A DNA stretch of 58,248 nt from Methylobacter sp. (GCA_023229605.1 JALNYY010000011.1:1-58248), one strand, 5' to 3'. Counted from the first letter of the stretch, positions 49,369-58,248 are shown. Notes: generated by a model from the sequence alone, not told the origin. Program-made: numbers and translations.

Positions 49369-49818
49369 ATGGATTTGTTAATAGATCGCATCAAGGAAGA
49401 TATGAAAGCCTCCATGAAAGGCGGCAATAAAGCAAGACTGGGGGTAATCCGCTTGATTTTGGCCGCCATTAAGCAGGTCGAAGTCGATGAACGCATTGTC
49501 TTGGATAACGAGCGCATTATTCTGGTTCTCGACAAGATGCTCAAGCAGCGCCGCGAATCTATCCGCCAATTTTCTGAAGCCGGCCGACATGATCTGGTAG
49601 CCATTGAAGAGGCTGAAATTCCGGTGATTCAGGATTTTTTGCCTCAAGCCTTGACCGAAACCGAAATTGATTTAATGGTTAAAGACGCTGTTGCAGAGTC
49701 CGGCGCCGAATCAGTTAAGGATATGGGCAAAGTTATGGCCTTGCTTAAAGCAAAAATGCAAGGGCGCGCCGACATGTCGGTCGTGAGCATCAAAATCAAA
49801 GCCGCGCTGTCCGGGTAG
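49369..49818 (+). CDS. yqeY: GatB/YqeY domain protein
   Basis: The 149-aa protein matches the YqeY family, with similarity to the tail of the GatB amidotransferase. MKASMKGGNKARLGVIRLILAAIKQ lies near the start (core LGVIRLILAAIKQVEVDE), then QRRESIRQFSEAGRHDL and the closing GKVMALLKAKMQGRADM. It is normally found between rpsU and dnaG, as here. A tRNA-related role is suspected from the fold, but the function is not established. Confidence 0.95.
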   Translation: MDLLIDRIKEDMKASMKGGNKARLGVIRLILAAIKQVEVDERIVLDNERIILVLDKMLKQRRESIRQFSEAGRHDLVAIEEAEIPVIQDFLPQALTETEIDLMVKDAVAESGAESVKDMGKVMALLKAKMQGRADMSVVSIKIKAALSG

Positions 49819-49849
49819 ATTCTTTTTCTGATCTTCTCGGTGCATAGCC

Positions 49850-51628
49850 GTGTCCGGTAGAATCCCTCGCGAGTTTATTGATGAGCTTTTGGTGCGGGTT
49901 GATATTGTCGATCTAATCGATTCGCACGTCCCTTTAAAAAAAACGGGTAACAACTTCGTCGCCCGCTGTCCTTTTCATACCGAAAAAACCCCCAGTTTTT
50001 CTGTAAACCGAAAAAAGCAATTCTTTTATTGCTTCGGCTGCGGCGCCAGCGGCAACGCCATTAGTTTCCTAATGGACTTTAGTCATCTTGATTTTGTTGA
50101 GGCCGTTGAGGACTTGGCGGGATTTGCCGGGATTGAGGTGCCTAGAGAATCAATCGAACATCAACCCGCACAAAAGAAAGAAGGCTTAAACAGCCTGTAT
50201 ACGCTAATGGAGCAGGTAGCCGCCTTTTATGCCGACCAGCTCCGGACCAGCACCGAGGGGAAAAAAGCGGTTGAATATTTAAAAAACCGAGGCGTCAGCA
50301 GCGATTGTGCCAGCGACTTCATGCTGGGCTATGCGCCCGATGAATGGCAAGCATTGGCAACCCGCTTTGACCAGAAATTATTGCTTGAGGCCGGCCTGCT
50401 AGTCAGCAAAGAAGGCGGACAATTTTATGATCGCTTTCGCGGCAGAATCATGTTCCCCATCAGGGACAAACGCGCCCGGATTATAGGCTTTGGCGGCCGA
50501 GTACTTGATAATTCCTTGCCTAAATACTTGAATTCTCCAGAAACGCCCCTATTCCATAAAGGAAAAGAAGTTTATGGCTTGTATGAACTACTGAAAAAGG
50601 ATACCAAGCCGAAAAAGATTTTGATTGTTGAAGGCTATATGGACGTTATCGCTCTGGCCCAGTTTGGTATTCATTACGCGGTCGCGGCCTTGGGAACGGC
50701 CGCCTCGCAGGCGCATCTTGATTTATTATTCCGGTTTTCCTCAGAACTGGTGTTTTGTTTCGATGGCGACAAGGCAGGACGGGAAGCTGCATGGCGAGCA
50801 ATGGAATCGGCTTTTTCCACTCTCAAAGACGGACGGCAGATTCGCATCATGCTTTTACCGCAAAATCATGACCCTGACTCACTGATGCGGAAGGAAGGAA
50901 TTGATGGCTTCACTGACCGCATCCAGGCCGCTGAAACCTTATCGGAGTATTTTTTTGGACACTTCTCGAACGAGCTGAATCTGTCCGAAATGGAAGGACG
51001 CGCACAACTGGTAAACAAAGCCAAACCGTATATGGAGAAATTGCCGGAAAGTGTTTTTAAAGAAATGATGTTTACTCGATTAAAAGAACTATCCGGATGG
51101 ACCGGCCTGGATGTTTTGGAAAATAAAGCTACACTTGCTTCCAAACAAAGCCCGAAACAATATTCGAGGACAAGCGGAAAACGGCCTCAGGATAACAGCA
51201 GATTATCTTCGGCACGCGTTGCAATCGCCTTACTGGTTCAAAATCCCAGACTGGCCGAGCTGCTTGAGCAACGGGAGATCGACTGGTGCGGCCTGGAATT
51301 TCCAGGGGCAGAGCTGTTTAAAAACATTCTGCGAATGATTGCAGATAAAAACCCGGCAAATACAGCTGTTTTATTGGAGTGTTATCGGGATACCGCCGAA
51401 GAAAAATCTATAAAAGCATTGGCTTTATTGGATTCGCAAGTTTCAGATGACAAGATAGAAGCAGTATTTTGCGACTCTCTGGACAGGCTATTAACTCAAG
51501 CCAGGGAGACTGCTCTAACCAAGTTACTGAATAAAGGCAAAACAGAAGGATTGGATGCACAGGAGAAAGAGCTGTTGCGAAAAATGCTGACAGTCAAAAT
51601 TTTGGTGCTAAATAATAGGAATTTGTAG
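49850..51628 (+). CDS. dnaG: DNA primase
   Basis: The 592-aa protein starts at a GTG (49850). The N-terminal zinc finger reads CPFH then CFGCG (residues 40-64), the RNA polymerase core has GFGGRVLDN near 221, and the Toprim domain has ILIVEGYMDVIAL near 259 and CFDGDKAGREAAWR near 303. The C-terminal third is the helicase-binding domain that contacts DnaB. It synthesises RNA primers for replication. It is third in the rpsU-yqeY-dnaG-rpoD operon. A perfect TATAAT lies just after its stop, but no matching -35 was found. Confidence 0.97.
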   Translation: MSGRIPREFIDELLVRVDIVDLIDSHVPLKKTGNNFVARCPFHTEKTPSFSVNRKKQFFYCFGCGASGNAISFLMDFSHLDFVEAVEDLAGFAGIEVPRESIEHQPAQKKEGLNSLYTLMEQVAAFYADQLRTSTEGKKAVEYLKNRGVSSDCASDFMLGYAPDEWQALATRFDQKLLLEAGLLVSKEGGQFYDRFRGRIMFPIRDKRARIIGFGGRVLDNSLPKYLNSPETPLFHKGKEVYGLYELLKKDTKPKKILIVEGYMDVIALAQFGIHYAVAALGTAASQAHLDLLFRFSSELVFCFDGDKAGREAAWRAMESAFSTLKDGRQIRIMLLPQNHDPDSLMRKEGIDGFTDRIQAAETLSEYFFGHFSNELNLSEMEGRAQLVNKAKPYMEKLPESVFKEMMFTRLKELSGWTGLDVLENKATLASKQSPKQYSRTSGKRPQDNSRLSSARVAIALLVQNPRLAELLEQREIDWCGLEFPGAELFKNILRMIADKNPANTAVLLECYRDTAEEKSIKALALLDSQVSDDKIEAVFCDSLDRLLTQARETALTKLLNKGKTEGLDAQEKELLRKMLTVKILVLNNRNL

Positions 51629-51680
51629 TATAATTTTTGGTTCGGCGCAGCTAGGTCGAACTAAAGTCTTCCGTGAGTAA

Positions 51681-53498
51681 ATGATGAATCAAGAACAGCA
51701 GCAGTCCCAACTCAAACAATTGATAGCCAAAGGCAAAATGCAGGGTTACCTGACTTATGCCGAGGTTAACGATCACTTACCCAGTGACATTGTTGATCCT
51801 GAGCAAATTGAAGATATTATTGGCATGATCAATGATATGGGGATTCAGGTTTACGAAGTTGCGCCGGACGAAGACTCCCTTATTACTGACTCGGCGGCTG
51901 TTACTACGGACGATGAAGATGCGGAAGAGGTTGCTGCATTAGCTTCAGTTGATAGCGAATTTGGAAGAACCACAGATCCTGTGCGCATGTATATGCGGGA
52001 AATGGGCTCCGTGGAATTATTGACTCGTGCCGACGAATTGAAAATCGCAAAGCGCATTGAAGAAGGACAACAGCAACTAGTTAAAGCCATTGCCCGTTCT
52101 TGCATCGTTGTTGAAGACTTTTTACAATCGTTTGATAATATTTCCGGTGAAGAAGGCGGCATTCGCCTGACGGATTTAATTTCCGGTTTTGTAGACTTAA
52201 GCGAACCCGAAGATTTTGTCACAGCCCTGCCGGTCAGCGACGATGTCGAGGAGACTGCTGCAGTCGCAGCAGAAGAAGAGCCTAAGGGACTGAATTACGA
52301 AGAAGTCAAAGAGAAAGTTGAATCGCTTAAAAAACAGTTAAAAATGGCTGCTGCCGCCATCAAAAAACATGGCTATTTGAGCGACAAAACGGAAAAAGAA
52401 TTTGAGGCTTTGGCTGATTTGTTTATGGAGTTTAAGTGGACTCCTCAATACTTAAAGAAATTGACGGCCATTATTCCTGACGGTGTTGCTGCTGTGCGCG
52501 AGCAGGAAAGACTAATCATGGATATTTTCGTTAATCATGCAAAGATGCCGCGCAAAGAATTTATTGCCTCCTTTACCGAGAATGAAGCCAGCTCAGAATG
52601 GCTTGAGCAGTATTTGAACGCAGGCAAGTACTCGGAAGCATTGAAGGAACGCGAAAAAGAAATAAGAAAAGCCCAAAAAATACTTACCGATATAGAAGCG
52701 GAGTACGGCTTGACCATTAGCGGGCTAAAGGACATTAACCGGCGCATGTCTATCGGTGAAGCTAAAGCAAGGCGCGCGAAAAAAGAAATGATAGAGGCTA
52801 ATTTAAGACTGGTCATTTCAATAGCTAAAAAATATACTAATCGCGGATTACAATTTCTGGATTTGATTCAGGAAGGCAATATCGGTTTAATGAAAGCGGT
52901 CGATAAATTTGAATACCGTCGCGGGTACAAATTTTCCACCTATGCAACATGGTGGATCAGACAAGCCATCACCCGATCGATTGCGGATCAGGCCAGAACC
53001 ATTCGTATCCCGGTACATATGATCGAAACGATCAACAAATTGAATCGGATTTCCAGGCAGATACTTCAAGAACTGGGACGGGAAGCAACACCGGAAGAAC
53101 TGGCTGAGCGAATGGAAATGCCTGAAGATAAGGTTCGTAAGGTATTAAAAATTGCCAAAGAACCTATTTCTATGGAAACACCTATTGGTGACGATGAAGA
53201 TTCTCATTTGGGAGATTTCATAGAAGATGCTAAAGTGTTGTCCCCGGTTGAGGCGGCAACGATTGCCGGCTTGCGTGAATCAACACAAAATGTGTTGGCG
53301 GGATTAACGGCAAGGGAAGCAAAAGTTCTGCGGATGCGTTTTGGTATTAATATGAATACCGACCATACGCTAGAAGAAGTGGGTAAACAGTTCGATGTGA
53401 CGCGAGAAAGAATCCGTCAAATTGAAGCAAAAGCATTGAGAAAACTTAGACATCCTTCAAGATCAGAGCAATTGAGATGCTTTCTGGATGGTGAATAA
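51681..53498 (+). CDS. rpoD: RNA polymerase sigma factor RpoD (sigma-70)
   Basis: The 605-aa housekeeping sigma factor has region 1.1 at the start, DPVRMYMREMGSVELLTR (region 1.2, near residue 98), a non-conserved acidic insert (about 150-330), and region 2 with NLRLVISIAKKYTNRGLQFLDLIQEGN (core FLDLIQEGNIGLMKAV) and YKFSTYATWWIRQAI (the -10 contacts). Region 4 ends with the helix-turn-helix VTRERIRQIEAKALRKLRHP. It is slightly shorter than the E. coli protein because of the insert. It is the last protein gene of the macromolecular-synthesis operon, 10 bases before a tRNA gene. Confidence 0.98.
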   Translation: MMNQEQQQSQLKQLIAKGKMQGYLTYAEVNDHLPSDIVDPEQIEDIIGMINDMGIQVYEVAPDEDSLITDSAAVTTDDEDAEEVAALASVDSEFGRTTDPVRMYMREMGSVELLTRADELKIAKRIEEGQQQLVKAIARSCIVVEDFLQSFDNISGEEGGIRLTDLISGFVDLSEPEDFVTALPVSDDVEETAAVAAEEEPKGLNYEEVKEKVESLKKQLKMAAAAIKKHGYLSDKTEKEFEALADLFMEFKWTPQYLKKLTAIIPDGVAAVREQERLIMDIFVNHAKMPRKEFIASFTENEASSEWLEQYLNAGKYSEALKEREKEIRKAQKILTDIEAEYGLTISGLKDINRRMSIGEAKARRAKKEMIEANLRLVISIAKKYTNRGLQFLDLIQEGNIGLMKAVDKFEYRRGYKFSTYATWWIRQAITRSIADQARTIRIPVHMIETINKLNRISRQILQELGREATPEELAERMEMPEDKVRKVLKIAKEPISMETPIGDDEDSHLGDFIEDAKVLSPVEAATIAGLRESTQNVLAGLTAREAKVLRMRFGINMNTDHTLEEVGKQFDVTRERIRQIEAKALRKLRHPSRSEQLRCFLDGE

Positions 53499-53508
53499 AT
53501 AATACATA

Positions 53509-53585
53509 GGGCCCTTAGCTCAGTTGGTTAGAGCGTCCGACTCATAATCGGCAGGTCGTAGGTTCAAGTCCTACAGGGCCCACCA
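53509..53585 (+). tRNA. ileX: tRNA with CAU anticodon, probably tRNA-Ile2
   Basis: This 77-base gene folds as a standard cloverleaf with an acceptor stem starting GGGCCCT, D-loop CAGTTGGTTAG, anticodon CAT at 53543-53545, T-loop GGTTCAAGTCC and an encoded CCA end. The anticodon CAU can mean elongator Met, initiator Met or Ile2. The first base pair is G-C, so it is not an initiator. The CTTAGCTC start and the GTCG variable region resemble E. coli tRNA-Ile(CAU), whose C34 is changed to lysidine by TilS to read AUA. Elongator tRNA-Met is the alternative. Confidence 0.9.
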
Positions 53586-53593
53586 TACATAAG

Positions 53594-53615
53594 AAGGCTG
53601 CATAGGCAGCCTTTT
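53594..53615 (+). terminator. Terminator after the tRNA gene
   Basis: AAGGCTGC (53594-53601) pairs with GCAGCCTT (53606-53613) around the loop ATAG, followed by TT. It is a compact rho-independent terminator that probably ends the rpoD/tRNA transcript. Confidence 0.8.
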
Positions 53616-53651
53616 GTACATCTGGGTTTTACATTTTAACAAGGTGGTATT

Positions 53652-54815
53652 GTGAGCAATAATTTCATTTTTACATCAGAATCAGTTTCAGAAGGGCATC
53701 CGGACAAGGTTGCGGATCAAATTTCAGACGCGGTGCTTGACGCCTTATTGGCCCAAGATCCTCGTTCACGCGTTGCTTGCGAAACATTGGTAAAAACAGG
53801 CATGGTTGTTTTGGCTGGCGAAGTCACCACCGACGCTTGGGTTGATCTTGAAGCCCTGGTTAGAAAAGTTGTCTGCGACATCGGCTATGATCATGGCGAT
53901 ATAGGTTTCGACGGACAAAGCTGTGCGGTTTTAAATGCTATCGGCAAGCAGTCGGCCGATATTGCTATGGGTGTCGATGAGGCGACAGACCACGAGCAAG
54001 GCGCGGGCGACCAAGGCTTGATGTTCGGTTACGCCAGCAATGAAACCGATGTGCTGATGCCGGCCCCGATTACCTATTCCCATCTGCTGGTCAAGCGTCA
54101 AGCCGACGTGCGTAAAAATAAAACCTTGCCCTGGTTGCGGCCCGATGCCAAGAGCCAGATTACCTTCCGTTACGAAAATAACAAACCCGTAGCGATTGAC
54201 GCGGTGGTCTTGTCGACCCAGCATTCGCCTGAAATTGCGACCAAAGCATTGCATGAGGCGGTGATGGATGAAATTATCCTGCCGATTCTGCCCAAAGAAT
54301 GGCTGCACAAAGACACCAAATATTTCATCAACCCAACCGGCCAATTCGTTATCGGCGGCCCGGTCGGCGACTGCGGCTTAACCGGACGTAAAATCATCGT
54401 CGATACCTACGGCGGCATGGCAAGACACGGCGGCGGCGCATTTTCAGGCAAAGACCCCTCAAAAGTCGACCGTTCCGCAGCCTACATGGCGCGTTATGTA
54501 GCAAAGAATATTGTTGCAGCCGGACTGGCTGAGCGTTGCGAAATCCAAGTTTCTTACGCCATCGGCGTTGCGGAACCGACGTCCATCAGCGTTGAAACTT
54601 TCGGCACCGGAAAAATCAGCGAAGACAGAATGGTGCAAATTGTCAGGGATGTTTTCGATTTAAGACCCAAAGGCCTGATTGCCATGCTGGGCTTGTTAAA
54701 GCCTATCTACCAGACAACTGCGGCGTATGGCCATTTCGGTCGCACCGAAGACTCTTTTAGCTGGGAAAAAACCGACAAAGTTGACGCATTGAAAGATGCT
54801 GCCGGTCTTAACTAA
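53652..54815 (+). CDS. metK: S-adenosylmethionine synthetase
   Basis: The 387-aa enzyme makes SAM from methionine and ATP. It starts at a GTG with AAGGTGG ahead. Motifs in order: SVSEGHPDKVADQISDA near residue 8, DQGLMFGYA near 119, and the KIIVDTYGGMARHGGGAFSGKDPSKVD block (core GGGAFSGKDPSKVDRS) near 258. It leads a SAM-recycling set with ahcY 21 bases downstream and metF after that. No SAM-binding riboswitch is apparent in the short leader. Confidence 0.98.
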   Translation: MSNNFIFTSESVSEGHPDKVADQISDAVLDALLAQDPRSRVACETLVKTGMVVLAGEVTTDAWVDLEALVRKVVCDIGYDHGDIGFDGQSCAVLNAIGKQSADIAMGVDEATDHEQGAGDQGLMFGYASNETDVLMPAPITYSHLLVKRQADVRKNKTLPWLRPDAKSQITFRYENNKPVAIDAVVLSTQHSPEIATKALHEAVMDEIILPILPKEWLHKDTKYFINPTGQFVIGGPVGDCGLTGRKIIVDTYGGMARHGGGAFSGKDPSKVDRSAAYMARYVAKNIVAAGLAERCEIQVSYAIGVAEPTSISVETFGTGKISEDRMVQIVRDVFDLRPKGLIAMLGLLKPIYQTTAAYGHFGRTEDSFSWEKTDKVDALKDAAGLN

Positions 54816-54836
54816 ATACTAAATAAAGGAAACATA

Positions 54837-56129
54837 ATGAGCCAACCGGATTATAAAATTGCCGACATTGCCTTGGCTGAATGGGGCCGTAAGGAAATCA
54901 ATATCGCCGAAACCGAAATGCCGGGCTTAATGGCGCTGCGCGAAGAATACGGCAGCAAACAGCCCTTAAAAGGCGCGCGCATCGCTGGCTGTCTGCACAT
55001 GACGATTCAGACAGCGGTATTGATTGAAACCCTGACGGCATTAGGCGCCGAAGTGCGCTGGTCTTCCTGCAACATCTTCTCGACCCAGGATCATGCCGCG
55101 GCGGCGATGGCTGCCGCCGGCATTCCGGTTTTTGCCTGGAAAGGCGAAACCGAAGCGGAAGCCGAGTGGTGCATTGCCCAAACCATTGACGGCCTTGACG
55201 GTTGGCGCCCGAACATGATTCTTGATGACGGCGGCGACTTGACCGTCATGATGCATGAAAAATATCCTGAATTGATGGCGGATATTAAAGGCTTGTCCGA
55301 AGAAACCACTACCGGCGTATTGCGTCTGTATGAAATGGTCGCCAAAGGCACATTAAAGGTTCCTGCTTTCAACGTTAACGATTCAGTCACCAAATCAAAA
55401 TTCGACAACCTTTACGGCTGCCGCGAATCGTTGGTTGACGGCATCAAGCGCGCTACCGACGTGATGATTGCCGGCAAGATTGCAGTAGTCTGCGGTTACG
55501 GCGACGTCGGCAAAGGCTGCGCCCAATCCTTGCGCGGCCTGGGCGCGACGGTATGGATTACCGAAATCGACCCGATTTGCGCATTGCAGGCGGCGATGGA
55601 AGGCTATCGCGTCGTAACGATGGAAGACGCGGCGCCGCTGGCGAATATCTTCGTCACCGCGACCGGCAACTTCAATATCATCACCCACCAGCATATGGCG
55701 GCGATGAGAGACCAGGCGATTGTCTGCAACATCGGCCATTTCGATGCGGAAATCGACATAGCCTCACTGCGTCAATACACTTGGGAAAACATCAAGCCGC
55801 AAGTCGATCATGTGATTTTCCCTGACGGAAAACGCCTGATCATCCTGGCTGAAGGCCGGCTGGTTAACCTGGGTTGCGGCACCGGACATCCAAGCTTCGT
55901 GATGTCTAACTCATTCTGCAACCAGGTTCTGGCGCAAATGGAACTGTGGAACAATGCCGCGCAGTATGAAAACAAGGTTTATATATTGCCTAAAAAACTG
56001 GACGAAAAAGTCGCACGGTCGCACCTGAAACAATTGGGCGTGAATTTGACCGTATTGACCGGTGAGCAAGCCAAATACATCAATGTTCCGGTTGAAGGGC
56101 CGTATAAAGCCGATCATTATCGTTATTGA
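54837..56129 (+). CDS. ahcY: Adenosylhomocysteinase
   Basis: The 430-aa NAD-dependent enzyme splits S-adenosylhomocysteine to adenosine and homocysteine, removing the inhibitor of methyltransfer reactions. Visible motifs: SCNIFSTQDHAAAA near residue 77, VNDSVTKSKFDNLYGCR near 181, the NAD loop VCGYGDVGKGCA near 218 and the closing YKADHYRY. The length matches the short bacterial form. It is probably co-transcribed with metK. Confidence 0.98.
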   Translation: MSQPDYKIADIALAEWGRKEINIAETEMPGLMALREEYGSKQPLKGARIAGCLHMTIQTAVLIETLTALGAEVRWSSCNIFSTQDHAAAAMAAAGIPVFAWKGETEAEAEWCIAQTIDGLDGWRPNMILDDGGDLTVMMHEKYPELMADIKGLSEETTTGVLRLYEMVAKGTLKVPAFNVNDSVTKSKFDNLYGCRESLVDGIKRATDVMIAGKIAVVCGYGDVGKGCAQSLRGLGATVWITEIDPICALQAAMEGYRVVTMEDAAPLANIFVTATGNFNIITHQHMAAMRDQAIVCNIGHFDAEIDIASLRQYTWENIKPQVDHVIFPDGKRLIILAEGRLVNLGCGTGHPSFVMSNSFCNQVLAQMELWNNAAQYENKVYILPKKLDEKVARSHLKQLGVNLTVLTGEQAKYINVPVEGPYKADHYRY

Positions 56130-56164
56130 TTAATCATCTCTCTCACGGTTCCCGTGGGAATGCA

Positions 56165-56190
56165 GCCCGTGCCGCACCTGCGGCACGGGC
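56165..56190. repeat. Perfect 12-bp inverted repeat between ahcY and metF
   Basis: GCCCGTGCCGCA and TGCGGCACGGGC (56165-56176 and 56179-56190) are separated by only two bases. Flanking CACGGTTCCC/CCGTGGGAAC pieces (near 56145 and 56220) enlarge it to a compound hairpin. It may act as a terminator or as an mRNA-processing repeat between the two genes. Confidence 0.6.
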
Positions 56191-56292
56191 GCAATGAGTC
56201 TACACCGGTATGCCGACAGAAACCGTGGGAACATTCATCTCAGCAAATATCTGTCCATGCAGTCGTTAGATTCCCGTCAGTGAGACCCTAAA

Positions 56293-57138
56293 ATGCAATC
56301 GCAAAAAAGCCACCCCCAACTGTTCAGTTTCGAGTTTTACCCGCCAAAAACCGAGGAAGGTGCTGCAAGCCTGCACGTTGTCCAGGACAAACTGGCGCAA
56401 CTTAACCCTGATTTTTTCTCGGTCACCTTTGGCGCCGGCGGCTCAACCCGCGACAAAACCTTCGCCACGGTCATTGATATTCAAGCCAAAGGCATCCCTG
56501 CCGCGCCGCACTTATCCTGCGTTGCCTCGACCAAAGACAATATTCGCGCGATCCTGAAAGACTATCAGGAGCACGGCATTACCAAGATTGTCGCGTTAAG
56601 GGGCGATTTGCCATCCGGCACCATCTCAGCCGGAGAATTCCGCTACGCCAACGAGCTGGTCGAGTTTATTCGCCAGGAAACCGGCGACCATTTCCAGATC
56701 CACGTTGCCGCCTACCCCGAAGTACACCCGCAAGCCGCCGGCAGCGTCGAAGACTTCAAGAACTTCAAGCGCAAAGTAGCCGCGGGCGCCGACGCCGCCA
56801 TTACCCAGTATTTTTACAATGCCGAAGCCTATTTTTATTTCGTCGATGCCTGCGAGAAAAACGGCATAGACATTCCTATTGTTCCCGGCATTATGCCGAT
56901 CACCCAATATGCGCAATTATTCCGCTTTTCGGAAATGTGCGGCGCGGATATTCCCCGCTGGCTTAGAAAGCGCTTGGAAAGTTTCGGCGATGACCGGGAA
57001 TCGATACAGGCCTTCGGCCTCGATGTGGTCAGCAACCTTTGCCAACGGTTACTGGATGGCGGTGCGCCGGGCCTGCACTTTTATACGATGAATCAGGCGG
57101 CGCCTACTCTGTCGATTTTGGGGAATATAAATCGGTAG
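56293..57138 (+). CDS. metF: 5,10-methylenetetrahydrofolate reductase
   Basis: The 281-aa flavoprotein reduces methylene-tetrahydrofolate to methyl-tetrahydrofolate for methionine synthesis. Landmarks are FSFEFYPPKTEEG at the start, VTFGAGGSTRDKT near 44, GDLPSG near 104, the YPEVHPQA stretch near 142, and ITQYFYNAEAYFYFVDACEKNGI near 175 (core DAAITQYFYNAEAY). With metK and ahcY it completes the activated-methyl cycle, apart from methionine synthase. It is separated from ahcY by a 163-base gap holding a hairpin repeat. Confidence 0.97.
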   Translation: MQSQKSHPQLFSFEFYPPKTEEGAASLHVVQDKLAQLNPDFFSVTFGAGGSTRDKTFATVIDIQAKGIPAAPHLSCVASTKDNIRAILKDYQEHGITKIVALRGDLPSGTISAGEFRYANELVEFIRQETGDHFQIHVAAYPEVHPQAAGSVEDFKNFKRKVAAGADAAITQYFYNAEAYFYFVDACEKNGIDIPIVPGIMPITQYAQLFRFSEMCGADIPRWLRKRLESFGDDRESIQAFGLDVVSNLCQRLLDGGAPGLHFYTMNQAAPTLSILGNINR

Positions 57139-57225
57139 CCTATATTTACTATGCTTACGAGCGAGGCTTACTTACAATCTGCCTGACCGCACGAATCCGG
57201 TAAATATTCATTGAGGTAAAAAATC

Positions 57226-57816
57226 ATGGCGCCGAACTTAAAACAAGAAGACTGGATTAGCGAAGAAGCCTACCTACAATCCGAACTGCTTAGCGAGATA
57301 AAGCACGAGTATATTGACGGCGCTGTTTATGCGATGGCGGGCGCCAGCAAAAATCATCAACGTATTACGGGTAATGTCAGCAGGGAATTTGGCAATCAAT
57401 TAAAAAACACACCCTGCGAATCCTTTTCATCGGATATTAAAGTTAAAGTCGGTAGTAAGTTTTTTTACCCCGATGTCATGGTCGTGTGTGAGGATGACAG
57501 CGATAATGCCTATTACACAGAAAACCCCGTTATTATTGTCGAGGTCTTATCGAAATCAACCCGCAGAATGGACGAAACCGCCAAAAAGTTCGCCTATCAA
57601 ACCCTGCCTATGCTGAAAGAATATGTGTTGATCGAGCAGGACTTTGTCGATGTCGAAGTCTGCCGCCGTAGCGAAGGCTGGGTATCCCGTCATTATTTCC
57701 TGGGCGACAGTGTGACTTTCGAATCAGTGGGCTTGACATTATCGGTCGAAGATATTTACGAGCGTGTAGAGAACGAAGACGTACGTTCTTTTGTCGAATC
57801 GCTTAACCAGCCATAA
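57226..57816 (+). CDS. Uma2-family (DUF820) putative endonuclease
   Basis: The 196-aa protein has the PD-(D/E)XK nuclease pattern of the Uma2/DUF820 family. KHEYIDGAVYAMAGAS near residue 27 carries the conserved glutamate and glycine, FYPDVMVV near 83 the catalytic aspartate, and VIIVEVLSKSTRRMD near 106 the E-x-K-type pair. Uma2 genes are often present in many copies, sometimes within mobile regions, but their biological role is unclear. It stands alone between metF and bioA with AGGTAAAAAATC as ribosome-binding region. It looks intact. Confidence 0.9.
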   Translation: MAPNLKQEDWISEEAYLQSELLSEIKHEYIDGAVYAMAGASKNHQRITGNVSREFGNQLKNTPCESFSSDIKVKVGSKFFYPDVMVVCEDDSDNAYYTENPVIIVEVLSKSTRRMDETAKKFAYQTLPMLKEYVLIEQDFVDVEVCRRSEGWVSRHYFLGDSVTFESVGLTLSVEDIYERVENEDVRSFVESLNQP

Positions 57817-57866
57817 AATATAAAGGCGCGAAGTTTCTTTAGCCTATCACCTTTTGTCTTTTGCCC

Positions 57867-58248
57867 GTGTCCAATCATTCCATCTCCAATCGCGATCTTT
57901 CCGTTTTGTGGCATCCCTGCACGCAAATGAAAGATCACGAGGCTTTCCCGGTTATTCCTATCAAAAAAGGCCAAGGCGTTTGGCTGGAAGATTTTGACGG
58001 CAATCGTTATCTCGATGCGATCAGCTCATGGTGGGTGAATTTATTCGGTCACGCCAATCCAATCATCAATGCGGCATTAAAAGACCAGCTCGATACCCTG
58101 GAGCATGTGATTTTTGCCGGGTTCACCCATGAGTCTGCCGTCAAACTGGCCGAAAAGCTGGTCGAAATAACCCCGCAAGGGCTAAGCCGCTGTTTTTATG
58201 CCGACAACGGCTCCTCCGCAGTGGAAGTTGCACTCAAGATGAGTTTCC
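57867..58248 (+). CDS. bioA: Adenosylmethionine-8-amino-7-oxononanoate aminotransferase, N-terminal part
   Basis: The gene runs off the right edge after 127 codons. The likely start is a GTG at 57867, which opens a frame beginning SNHSISNRDLSVLWHPCTQM. The motif LWHPCTQM is diagnostic of BioA, followed by DGNRYLDAISSWWVNLFGHANP and GFTHESAVKLAEKL. YADNGSSAVEVALKM marks the PLP-phosphate site of class III aminotransferases. BioA uses SAM as amino donor in biotin synthesis, so it draws on metK encoded nearby. The GTG follows a degenerate CTTTTGCCC repeat, and no ATG with good spacing is seen. Confidence 0.92.
   Translation, partial: MSNHSISNRDLSVLWHPCTQMKDHEAFPVIPIKKGQGVWLEDFDGNRYLDAISSWWVNLFGHANPIINAALKDQLDTLEHVIFAGFTHESAVKLAEKLVEITPQGLSRCFYADNGSSAVEVALKMSF

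Overview
The window comes from the chromosome of a gammaproteobacterial (type I, Methylococcales-like) methanotroph. The direct evidence is the pmoCAB operon of particulate methane monooxygenase at the left edge: pmoC and pmoA are complete and pmoB is cut after its signal peptide. The rest of the gene order is also gammaproteobacterial: gshB-tonB-algH-ruvX-pyrR-pyrB-pyrC' as in Pseudomonas, rpsU-yqeY-dnaG-rpoD, rhodanese-secB-gpsA, and envC-ctpA. Species cannot be fixed from sequence alone.

Layout. 1-2.1 kb: pmoCAB on the minus strand. 2.1-9 kb: a small hypothetical, L31, exonuclease III, an AmpG-type permease, NhaD antiporter, and a siroheme sulfite/nitrite reductase with its DUF934 partner. 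9-11 kb: a repeat-rich stretch with no gene, then a two-gene operon of unknown secreted/anchored proteins. 11-16.4 kb: ctpA and envC on the minus strand; an ArsR-type regulator, a membrane rhodanese, secB and gpsA on the plus strand. 16.4-23.1 kb: an AT-rich accessory insertion holding a two-gene operon, a 1602-aa STAS/GHKL-ATPase/phosphoribosyltransferase-like protein and a receiver-like/calcineurin phosphoesterase, beside what looks like a decayed gene. 23.5-31 kb: trmL, glycogen phosphorylase, a dicarboxylate symporter, cstA-ybdD and a VapBC-type toxin-antitoxin pair. 31.4-38.3 kb: argB, then the pyr/gsh cluster. 38.5-42 kb: L28, L33, a cyclic-nucleotide/rhodanese fusion and a Do-family protease. 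42-49 kb: moaB, DUF423, pepN, a pteridine-reductase-like SDR, folK, folB, plsY and tsaD. 49-58 kb: the macromolecular-synthesis operon, a CAU tRNA, the SAM cycle (metK, ahcY, metF), a Uma2 nuclease and the start of bioA.

Most of the window is tightly packed housekeeping DNA with many overlapping gene ends. The clearest candidate for an undescribed system is the 16.7-23.1 kb operon. Its large protein carries an ATP-binding GHKL domain near the N-terminus, a PRPP-loop phosphoribosyltransferase-like domain in the middle and a degenerate second GHKL-like segment at the C-terminus. It is followed after a single base by a phosphoesterase with a receiver-like N-terminus. The set looks like a sensor plus nucleotide-acting effector, possibly for defence or stress.

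Other signals: a 39-42 bp repeat that lies in frame inside two unrelated proteins; a paired QSP...TY motif shared by both proteins of the 9.7-10.8 kb operon; a paired-cysteine ArsR regulator with a candidate operator ahead of a rhodanese; a perfect palindrome and an intergenic hairpin in the pmo operon; and several families of interspersed hairpin repeats.
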